In this document: piece by piece, positions 37,463 to 43,580 of the stretch
How positions within the stretch are numbered: the stretch's first letter is position 1
How the letters are laid out: every line of letters starts with the position of its first letter
Assembly (NCBI GenBank): GCA_947165435.1
Contig: CAMVAI010000001.1
Location: forward strand, 38,088-102,087
Source of the DNA: an uncultured Prevotella sp.
GTDB taxonomy: Bacteria; Bacteroidota; Bacteroidia; Bacteroidales; Bacteroidaceae
Reading direction: 5' to 3'
DNA length: 64,000 bases
Program-made: the position numbers and the translations under genes
The notes under the pieces: model-generated
Seen by the model: the letters and a program-made list of their open reading frames with translations, nothing else
Told to the model about the DNA's origin: nothing
Databases searched by the model: none

Positions 37463-37498
37463 AGGTGGACAAAACGCTTTTTGAGGTGGACAAAACGC
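37463..37498 (-). promoter_or_regulatory. Paired operator repeat in front of the PUL
   Basis: Two copies of GCGTTTTGTCCACCT (minus strand; 37463-37477 and 37484-37498) are 21 bp apart, and the nearer one ends 19 bp before TAACTTTG. The same arrangement stands at 43082-43115. It is the likely binding site of the AraC-type regulator whose stop codon ends at 37500. Confidence 0.75.
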
Positions 37499-37499
37499 G

Positions 37500-40400
37500 C
37501 TACGGCTCCTCTGTGTCGCCTTTATTGTCCACTTCTTTGTAGTTTTTTGGCGATACGCCGTATCGTCGGCTGAAGCACCGCGTAAAGTACTTCGGGTCGT
37601 TGAATCCCACGCGGTAGGCTATCTCGGTGATGTTGCGGCTGCCGTCGCCTTCGGTGAGCAGCCGCTTGGCCACGGTGAGCCGGTAGTTGCGTATGAAGGC
37701 CCCCCCGCTCATACCCGTCTCTTCGTTGAGGCGCTTGGACAGCACGCTCACGCTCATGCCGATGGCCGCCGCCAGCTCGTTGACGCTGAAGTCGCTGTCG
37801 TGGTAGTGCTGCTCCATGATTTCGGTGATGCGCTCGACGAACGGCTTCTGCTGCTGCACCTCTTCCTTGTCGGCCTCCACGCTGCGGTGGATGCTCTGCT
37901 GCATGCGGACGCGGTTGGCCAGCATGTTCTGTATGTGCTCCTTCATCTGCTCCGGGGCGTCGGCCTCGCTGATGGCCTGCTTGATGGGCTGTAGCAGCCG
38001 CTCCGTCTCCTGCTGTTTCCATCGCTCCATCTGCCGGCGGTAGAGCAGGTAGCCGAGGGCGGCCAGCGCCATGACCACGAGCGCGATGAACCACCAGCTC
38101 TTGTAGAAGTAGGGGGCCACCGTGATGTCGATGCTGATGGTCTGCAGGGCGTCGGGGCTGGACTTGGCGGAGTATCTCACCTCCAGGGTATAGCGGCCGG
38201 GGCGCAGACTGGTATATCGCACACCGTGCTCGCCGGGCTTCAGGGTGGTCCACTCGTTGTCGAATCCGCGCAGGCGGTAGCTGTAGTGCCCCTGGGTGTG
38301 GCTGGTGTAGGTGAGCGACGAGAAGTCGATGGCCATAGAGCGGAACGACTCGTGCAGGCGTATGCACGAGGCTTCGGTGATGTCGGCATCGAGGATGTCG
38401 TCGTCGATGGCCGTCACCGTCTGGTTATCTACCGTCAGCCGGGTGAAGGTGAGGTGGGGCTGGCGCCGCTCGCTGTTCTCGCCGCGAATCTCGGTCAGCC
38501 CGTCCATGCTGCCTAAGTAGATGGCTCCGTCGGGGGCCTTGGTGGCGGAGTTGAAATAGAAGCGCTGGCTGAGCAGTCCGTCGCTGGTGCCGTAGTGTAC
38601 GAAGGTCTGCGCGTGGGGGTCATAGACCGACAGCCCGTTGGCGGTGGTAATCCACAGGCGACCCTGGGCGTCCTCGACGATGCCTTTCACGGCGTTGCTG
38701 GCCAGTCCGTCGTTGGTGGTCAGACAGGCGAACGACTCGCGGCCCGTCTGCTTGTCCACCCTGCGGCGGTAGATGCCGTAGCCGTTGGAGCCTAACCAGA
38801 GGGTGCCGTCGCGTGTCTGGCAGAAACAGCATATCTTGTCTTGCAGGGCGGACGCGGGCTGGTCGAGCTTGGCGGACAGCAGTCGGTGGGCGAAGTGGCC
38901 CTGGCGGTCGCGCCCTTTCTTCAGGTCGATGATGCAGGCTCCGTGCATGTAGCCCATCCACAGCATGCCGTCGCGGTCGATGAGTGCCCCGATGCAGCCG
39001 CGGATGGCGTTATGGCCGGCAAAGGGCACAGCGATGGTGGCGGTCTGCGGGTCGTAGGTGTAGATGCCCTCGTTGGAGCCTATCCACAGCAGGTGGTTCT
39101 GCCGGTCGTAGGCCATGGCGCCGATGTGGCTCACCTGTTGCTGCAGGGGCGGCGGCAGGTGGATGGCCTGTATGGCGGCCCCTTGTCCGGGCGTCGGCAT
39201 GACGTTCAGGCCGCCTCCCCAGGTGCCTATCCACAGCTGGCGGTGCTCGTCGGGCACGATGACCGATACGGAGTTGTGCGACAGTCCGGAGTTGGCCGTC
39301 GTCCAGTGGTCGAAGCAGTTGCCGCTGCCTTTGCGGTTCAGCCCGCCCTCGACGGTGCCCACCCACACGGTGCCTTCACGGTCGGCATAGATGGCATTGA
39401 CGGGGTGTGGCGACAGCGACTCGGCGCGGCTGTCGGAATGGCGGTAGTTGAAGAGCACCAGCGGGTTGGGCGATGTCTTGACGATGCCTGCCGTCTCGGT
39501 GCCTATCCACAGCTGGCCGTCGCGTGCCAGCAGGCAGTGGACGAAGTTGCTGGGCAGGGGCTGGCGGCCGGAGCCGGTGTCCCAGTGGGCAAAGTGGCGG
39601 CGGTCGCGGCTCATGACGTTCAGGCCGTGGAGCGTGCCGACGAGCAGGTGGCCGTCCTGGCCGATGGCCAGCGAGGTGACGAAGTCGTGCGACAGCGAGC
39701 CGTCATCGCCCTCGTCGTGGCGGTATGGCGTCAGCGTGGCGTCGTATTGGTGGTAGGCCCACAGCCCCCGGTTGGTGGCTATCCATACGGTGTGGTCTTG
39801 CCGCAGCAGGTCGGTGACGAAGTGGTATTGCAGCTGCTGCATGGCGGGCGAGATGGCGGTGCGCTGCAGGCGGGTGCCATGGGCCGACAGGCGGAACAGC
39901 CCGCCGTCGATGCCGCACCAGACGGTGCCGTTCTGCTCGACGTCGCAGACGGTGATGTCGGGCACGTTGCCCGTGTAGCGGCAGGCGGCCACATGGCTCA
40001 GCGCGCCCTGGGGGTCGAAGGTGTAGCGGAAGATGCTGTCGGTGGTGACGTGCCAGATGCAGCCTTTCGCGTCGCGATAAACCTTTACCGACGGGCGCAT
40101 CAGCCTGCGCTCCATGCTGCCGCCGGTGGCGGGGGGCACCACGCGCTGCATAGTGTTCATGTCGATGACGGTGGTATGCTCGTCGTAGGCTATCCACAGC
40201 CGCTGGTGGCGGTCTTCGGCAAAGCCCTTGCACGATATGCTGACGGTCTGCGGTTCGTGGGCCGTCGGGGGGGCGGTGAACGTGTAGCCGTCGTAGCGAA
40301 CGGCCCCGCCGCCGTAAGTAGAAACCCAGATGAAGCCCCGGCTGTCGGCGAAAATTTGGTTTACGTTGCTGTTGGGCAGCCCCTCGGCCAGGTCGATGCG

Positions 40401-40544
40401 GGTGGCCAGGAAACGGTCGGCATGGTTGCGCTGGGCGCGGGTGCTTGCCGCCGCCAGCAGCATCGCGGTACACCACAACAAAACCGCCGTCAGCAGGTGT
40501 GGTGCTGTCGTTGCTGTATGTGGGGTGCCGTGGGTTCCTGTCAT
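37500..40544 (-). CDS. Membrane-spanning sensor-regulator: two-component propeller sensor joined directly to AraC DNA-binding domain
   Basis: 1014 residues from the ATG at 40544 (the frame is open further upstream, beyond the promoter). An N-terminal signal anchor is followed by a periplasmic double propeller of regulator-propeller repeats (about 40-690; many LWIGTxxxGI/VWVGTVEGGL blocks), a Y_Y_Y domain (about 738-810), one transmembrane helix (about 815-835), a charged coiled linker (about 836-905) and an AraC HTH domain (about 910-1005; LAAAIGMSVSVLSKRLNE, ITEIAYRVGFNDPKYFTRCFSRRYG). Hybrid two-component regulators of Bacteroidetes PULs carry a histidine kinase, HATPase and receiver between the last two parts; none is here. 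Ligand binding must therefore reach the DNA domain without phosphotransfer. It probably activates the PUL and the gene at 41332-43002. Confidence 0.88.
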   Translation of the reverse strand: MTGTHGTPHTATTAPHLLTAVLLWCTAMLLAAASTRAQRNHADRFLATRIDLAEGLPNSNVNQIFADSRGFIWVSTYGGGAVRYDGYTFTAPPTAHEPQTVSISCKGFAEDRHQRLWIAYDEHTTVIDMNTMQRVVPPATGGSMERRLMRPSVKVYRDAKGCIWHVTTDSIFRYTFDPQGALSHVAACRYTGNVPDITVCDVEQNGTVWCGIDGGLFRLSAHGTRLQRTAISPAMQQLQYHFVTDLLRQDHTVWIATNRGLWAYHQYDATLTPYRHDEGDDGSLSHDFVTSLAIGQDGHLLVGTLHGLNVMSRDRRHFAHWDTGSGRQPLPSNFVHCLLARDGQLWIGTETAGIVKTSPNPLVLFNYRHSDSRAESLSPHPVNAIYADREGTVWVGTVEGGLNRKGSGNCFDHWTTANSGLSHNSVSVIVPDEHRQLWIGTWGGGLNVMPTPGQGAAIQAIHLPPPLQQQVSHIGAMAYDRQNHLLWIGSNEGIYTYDPQTATIAVPFAGHNAIRGCIGALIDRDGMLWMGYMHGACIIDLKKGRDRQGHFAHRLLSAKLDQPASALQDKICCFCQTRDGTLWLGSNGYGIYRRRVDKQTGRESFACLTTNDGLASNAVKGIVEDAQGRLWITTANGLSVYDPHAQTFVHYGTSDGLLSQRFYFNSATKAPDGAIYLGSMDGLTEIRGENSERRQPHLTFTRLTVDNQTVTAIDDDILDADITEASCIRLHESFRSMAIDFSSLTYTSHTQGHYSYRLRGFDNEWTTLKPGEHGVRYTSLRPGRYTLEVRYSAKSSPDALQTISIDITVAPYFYKSWWFIALVVMALAALGYLLYRRQMERWKQQETERLLQPIKQAISEADAPEQMKEHIQNMLANRVRMQQSIHRSVEADKEEVQQQKPFVERITEIMEQHYHDSDFSVNELAAAIGMSVSVLSKRLNEETGMSGGAFIRNYRLTVAKRLLTEGDGSRNITEIAYRVGFNDPKYFTRCFSRRYGVSPKNYKEVDNKGDTEEP

Positions 40545-40588
40545 GGGTGCTGTCGGTAATAAGTCGTTTTCTGTTGTTATCGGTGTTG

Positions 40589-40596
40589 CAAAGGTA
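40589..40596 (-). promoter_or_regulatory. -7 promoter element of the sensor-regulator gene
   Basis: TACCTTTG on the minus strand, 44 bp before the chosen ATG at 40544. Confidence 0.65.
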
Positions 40597-40605
40597 CAAA
40601 AAAAT

Positions 40606-40664
40606 AGGTGGACGGCAAGCGTTTTTGTCCACTTTTTTTGTTTTTGTCCACCTTTTTGTCCACC
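40606..40664. promoter_or_regulatory. Cluster of GTCCAC operator-like motifs at the regulator's own promoter
   Basis: One AGGTGGAC (40606-40613) and three opposite copies of (T/G)TTTTTGTCCAC(C/T) (40621-40633, 40640-40652, 40653-40664). The core is the same as in the two target promoters, but orientation and spacing differ. Autoregulation is plausible. Confidence 0.55.
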
Positions 40665-40702
40665 TTCGCGCGCGCAATATATAAAGGTGATAAAAAAAAC
40701 AA

Positions 40703-40782
40703 CCCGCACATCCCGCACATCTCGCACGTAACTCAAGGTGTGTTGAAAGTTTTTTACGTGCGAGATGTGCGGGATGTGCGGG
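40703..40782 (-). terminator. Giant hairpin terminator built of 9-bp repeats
   Basis: A 29-bp perfect stem (40703-40731 with 40754-40782) and a 22-base loop. After one mismatch the pairing goes on for four more bases. On the minus strand the stem is followed by GTTGTTTTTTTTATC, a strong U-tract. Each arm is made of three 9-bp units (CCCGCACAT, CCCGCACAT, CTCGCACGT). It shields the regulator promoter from upstream transcription. Confidence 0.85.
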
Positions 40783-40890
40783 ATGTTTTCCTTTTTCGGC
40801 AGTGTATGTCACATTTTGTTCAAAAAATGCTATTGTAATGCAAAATTTGTTTCATCAGCCCGTGCGCAATGTTCCAGCGCATGGAATTTT
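40783..40890. other. Intergenic stretch between hairpin and repeat array
   Basis: AT-rich start, no conserved reading frame or promoter seen. Open frames crossing it into the repeat array are judged non-coding. Confidence 0.4.
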
Positions 40891-41037
40891 CGTGGAGAGC
40901 CTTCCGGTAATCGTGGAGAGGCTTCCGGTGATCGTGGAGAGGCCACTAATTTTCGTGGAGAGGCTTCCGGTGATCGTGGAGAGGCTATTAGTTTTCGTGG
41001 AGAGGCTACTAATTTTCGTGGAGAGGCTTCCGGTGAG
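40891..41037 (+). repeat. Seven-unit array of 21-bp tandem repeats
   Basis: Seven exact-length units, each CGTGGAGAGG (or GAGAGC) followed by 11 variable bases. The variable half is either GC-rich (CTTCCGGTGAT: units 1, 2, 4, 7) or AT-rich (C(C/T)A(C/T)TA(A/G)TTTT: units 3, 5, 6). Since 21 is divisible by three, several frames stay open; this is a by-product. A related array stands at 63785-63910. Confidence 0.9.
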
Positions 41038-41042
41038 CAAGA

Positions 41043-41076
41043 AAAGAGGCCGCTGATTTTCACCAGCGGCCTCTTT
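41043..41076 (-). terminator. Hairpin terminator after the 57-residue protein gene
   Basis: AAAGAGGCCGCTG pairs perfectly with CAGCGGCCTCTTT around an 8-base loop. On the minus strand it ends CTCTTTTCTT. It closes the transcript of the 556- and 57-residue protein genes and can work in both directions. Confidence 0.85.
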
Positions 41077-41096
41077 ATGGGGATTGCCTGAGTGCC

Positions 41097-41270
41097 TTAG
41101 AACTGAATCACACTCATCGGGTTGGTAACATCAAACATGGGCATCTCTGGCGACAGCACCTCGCCGCCTTCGTAGGTGCCCGTCAGACCGGGCTGTGATG
41201 TGGCAATGACCTGCTGCGTCTCTATCTTTACTATCTCCATCGTGGGAGCGGAATATATTTTCTTGTTCAT
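41097..41270 (-). CDS. Small protein of 57 residues, unknown function
   Basis: A frame of 58 codons starting MNKKIYSAPTMEIVKIETQQ and ending PMSVIQF. No signal peptide or membrane segment. The N-terminal pattern (short basic start, Y-x-x-P, then alternating hydrophobic residues ending near VIATS) is common among small uncharacterised Bacteroidales proteins. It lies 61 bp after the 556-residue secreted protein gene on the same strand and directly before a terminator, so it is probably in the same operator-controlled transcript. A Gly-rich centre (GLTGTYEGGE) follows. No function can be given; a precursor peptide is only a possibility. Confidence 0.6.
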   Translation of the reverse strand: MNKKIYSAPTMEIVKIETQQVIATSQPGLTGTYEGGEVLSPEMPMFDVTNPMSVIQF

Positions 41271-41331
41271 AATCTTTCGTTTGTTTAATCGAATCTTTTC
41301 TTGCTATTCTTTTTCACTGATTCGCTGATGA

Positions 41332-43002
41332 CTATTTCTTGACGATTACCTTCTTGCCGTTCACGATGTACAGGCCTTTGGTGGGCTGTGCCACGCGCTG
41401 TCCGGACAGGTTGTAGTAGATGCCGTCCTCGGCGATGCCTGCGCTCTCGATAGCCGAGATGCCGGTGATGTCGCCTTCAAAGAGCATCGCGGGAGCGCTG
41501 ATTGTCTCGTTGAACACGAGGTAGGCCTTGCCCTTCGCTACGGTGGCTGCGGTGGTCGTAATCTTCTGGAACTCGGCATTGCCGCCGTTCACGCCCAATA
41601 CGTAGGTGGTCTTACCGCTCTCTGCACTTACTGCGGCACCCGTTCCGGCTTTCAGCAGGTTGGCCGATACGTTGGTGGCGCTGCTGCCCACGATGGGGAT
41701 GTTATATTCGGCTCCGGCGGTACCCTTCAGCAGCAGGCCTGTGCCGGCGGGAACGGTGCCCGTCACCTTCGCCAGTTTCACGACGTTGCCCTCGTGGCCC
41801 GTTATCATGTATGCCTCCAGACCCTCGCTAGCCTTCGCGAAGTCCAGCGCATAGTCGCTGCTGAACGTTGACCAGCCGTAGGCGCTGATGGTGGTGGCGA
41901 CGGCTGACTGAATTTCCAAATTTCCTTTTTCTGTCGTGAGGAAGAAGTTAAGCGTCTCAGCGGCATCGCATGTTCCTACGAATTGTTCCCAACGCTTGGT
42001 AGTGCCGTCGCTGGCGGTGATGTCTGCATAGACGGTGAATGTCGCACCGCTTCTTGTAAGTGTCATTACAACATCCGAACCGTCCATTTCGTCCTTGAAT
42101 GTATCCCAATTATAAGCACTGGTCAACTCGCCTGCTTCAAATTTTGATCCCCATCCTGCATGGTCGCTGCGCAGGACAAGATATTCTTCATAACCGTCGG
42201 TATTTCGTTTGATGTTTTTGGTTACTACGGCAAGCCAGTTTTGCCAATTCTCGCCTTTTGCAGAATAGTTCTTGAAATGCACTTTCAGCGTTTGGTTGGC
42301 TTCTATTGTATAATAGTCGGAAAAAGCCGAGAAGAACAATGCGTTGTTGTCTTTAGTGCCGACCGTATAGTAGTTTTCTTTGGTTGGGGTAATGGATGTC
42401 TTGCTGTTGTCAATGTTTATATGCGAATGGTCTATTGTCAAATAAACACGGATGTTTTCTGTTGCCGCGCTTTGGGGTAAGTCGAAGAACAGGCTTTCCG
42501 ACCAGCAGTTGACAAAGTTGTCTTTGCTCATCAGAGCATAGATGCTTACGCGGTTACCTTCGCGGCGTACATACAGTTTTACAGAGGCTCCGTCCATGTT
42601 GTTTTTGAAGGTTTGTGATCCTTCTTTTGTTGCGTCCCACCAGTCAGCAGGATAACCGGTAATGTTTTTGTTGGCGTGGTCGAATAATGATCCCCATCCG
42701 TAGTTGTCGCAGCGAAGAATGGCATACTCCACTAATTTTGCATCTTCTTCTACTTTGTGTGCATCAACGTCGTTTTTGACAAAAACATAAAAGTTGTGCC
42801 ATATATCTGTTTTGCTTGAATAGTTTGTGAACTCCATGCTCAACATTTGGTTGTCGGCCAATGTGTAGTCTTGCGAGAAGGCTCCCATAAACGCTGCCGA
42901 GTTGTCTTCTGCTCCTACAATCGTGTTGTCTGCCATTGCCGGAGCACCGAACATCATGCTGCCGACGAGGGCAAACATGGTTTTTCGTAAAAATTGCTTC
43001 AT
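41332..43002 (-). CDS. Secreted protein with two lectin-like modules, beta domain and conserved C-terminal tail
   Basis: 556 residues. A signal peptide ends near Ala24 (GAPAMA). Two modules (about 26-200 and 208-365) are homologous to those of the protein at 21970-23265: VGAEDNSAAFMGAFSQDYT, FTNYS, WHNF and VGTKDNNALFFSAFSDYYT, NYSAKGENWQNWLAVVT, YNWDTFKDEMDGS. A beta domain follows (about 370-515), then the tail YYNLSGQRVAQPTKGLYIVN. The shared operator in its promoter links it to the arabinan PUL, so it probably binds or displays the same glycan. No catalytic motif is seen. Confidence 0.7.
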   Translation of the reverse strand: MKQFLRKTMFALVGSMMFGAPAMADNTIVGAEDNSAAFMGAFSQDYTLADNQMLSMEFTNYSSKTDIWHNFYVFVKNDVDAHKVEEDAKLVEYAILRCDNYGWGSLFDHANKNITGYPADWWDATKEGSQTFKNNMDGASVKLYVRREGNRVSIYALMSKDNFVNCWSESLFFDLPQSAATENIRVYLTIDHSHINIDNSKTSITPTKENYYTVGTKDNNALFFSAFSDYYTIEANQTLKVHFKNYSAKGENWQNWLAVVTKNIKRNTDGYEEYLVLRSDHAGWGSKFEAGELTSAYNWDTFKDEMDGSDVVMTLTRSGATFTVYADITASDGTTKRWEQFVGTCDAAETLNFFLTTEKGNLEIQSAVATTISAYGWSTFSSDYALDFAKASEGLEAYMITGHEGNVVKLAKVTGTVPAGTGLLLKGTAGAEYNIPIVGSSATNVSANLLKAGTGAAVSAESGKTTYVLGVNGGNAEFQKITTTAATVAKGKAYLVFNETISAPAMLFEGDITGISAIESAGIAEDGIYYNLSGQRVAQPTKGLYIVNGKKVIVKK

Positions 43003-43054
43003 TTGTTAATTGTTTAATTGTTAGTAATAATGATGATTTGTTGTTTATTGGCTG

Positions 43055-43062
43055 CAAAGTTA
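43055..43062 (-). promoter_or_regulatory. -7 promoter element of the 556-residue protein gene
   Basis: TAACTTTG on the minus strand, identical to the PUL promoter, 52 bp before the start codon. Confidence 0.75.
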
Positions 43063-43081
43063 GCGGTTTTGTACCCCAACG

Positions 43082-43115
43082 AGGTGGACAAAACCGCTAA
43101 TAAGGTGGACAAAAC
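43082..43115 (-). promoter_or_regulatory. Paired operator repeat, same as in front of the PUL
   Basis: Two copies of GTTTTGTCCACCT (minus strand; 43082-43094 and 43103-43115), 21 bp apart, the nearer one 19 bp from TAACTTTG. Motif, period and distance all equal those at 37463-37498. Confidence 0.75.
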
Positions 43116-43139
43116 ACTGATGGGCCTCTACCGGTAGGA

Positions 43140-43306
43140 TTATAAAGACTCGACTTCTTCGACAGTCAGGCCTGTTATCTCAGCTCTATCCGCTTCCCCT
43201 CGTCAAGGGGCAATAGGGCGTTGAGCAGGCTCATCACCAAGTCTTCATGTTCGCCGAACACTTTCTTGAATGTTAAGTCGGCCTTTGGATTGAGATACTT
43301 TCCCAT
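43140..43306 (-). pseudogene. Rpn/PD-(D/E)XK family relic
   Basis: Minus-strand MGKYLNPKADLTFKKVFGEH continues to a stop at 43175-43177 after 43 codons. A second frame then gives EITGLTVEEVESL and a stop at 43140-43142, the family's C-terminal end. About 240 middle codons are gone. The N-terminus is closely similar to the relic at 3127. Confidence 0.75.
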
Positions 43307-43337
43307 AATTTGTCTGTGCTATTTTTACTTACGACGG

Positions 43338-43368
43338 CAAAGTTAGGAATAATTCTTGAAACGGCAAA
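43338..43368 (-). promoter_or_regulatory. Promoter of the Rpn relic
   Basis: TTTG, 19 bp, TAACTTTG on the minus strand. The spacer CCGTTTCAAGAATTATTCC is shared base for base with the toxin-antitoxin promoter at 47718-47748. Confidence 0.75.
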
Positions 43369-43400
43369 GGAAACGGATGAAAACAACAATTTAGTGAAAT

Positions 43401-43446
43401 AAAGGCGGCACAAGCCCTTATCTTATGGATAGCTTGTGCCGCCTTT
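43401..43446 (-). terminator. Hairpin terminator
   Basis: AAAGGCGGCACAAGC pairs perfectly with GCTTGTGCCGCCTTT around 16 bases. It lies after the tail relic and the RCC1-repeat protein gene. Confidence 0.8.
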
Positions 43447-43474
43447 TCAGTTATTGCTTGCGACGCGGAGGGGG

Positions 43475-43578
43475 TTACTTCACCACCGCCTTCTTGCCGC
43501 CGATGATGTTGATGCCCTTCTGCGGAGTCGAGAGGCGTTGGCCGCACAGGTTGTGTAGAAGCCAACTGAAGTTGTAGC
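43475..43578 (-). pseudogene. Remnant of a secreted-protein C-terminal tail
   Basis: Out of frame with the gene before it, the minus strand reads YNFSWLLHNLCGQRLSTPQK, then GINIIGGKKAVVK and a stop at 43475. This is the GQRV...KGIYIVNGKK-type tail of Prevotella secreted proteins, with an extra LLH insertion. It is the 3' scrap of a lost gene. Confidence 0.6.
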
Positions 43579-43580
43579 CG

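Noticed and set aside
40891..41037. CRISPR array
   Set aside because: The constant part is only 10 bp and the variable part 11 bp with two recurring types; no cas genes are near.
40765..41091. Open frames across the 21-bp array giving heptad-like repeat proteins (for example GEASGDRGEATNF or VIVERLP repeats)
   Set aside because: A 21-bp period keeps several frames on both strands open at once. There is no signal for a start, and unit differences change amino acids freely. Treated as a non-coding repeat.
43329..43565. 78-codon minus-strand frame
   Set aside because: It crosses a perfect terminator hairpin; another frame in the same place shows the secreted-protein tail relic instead.
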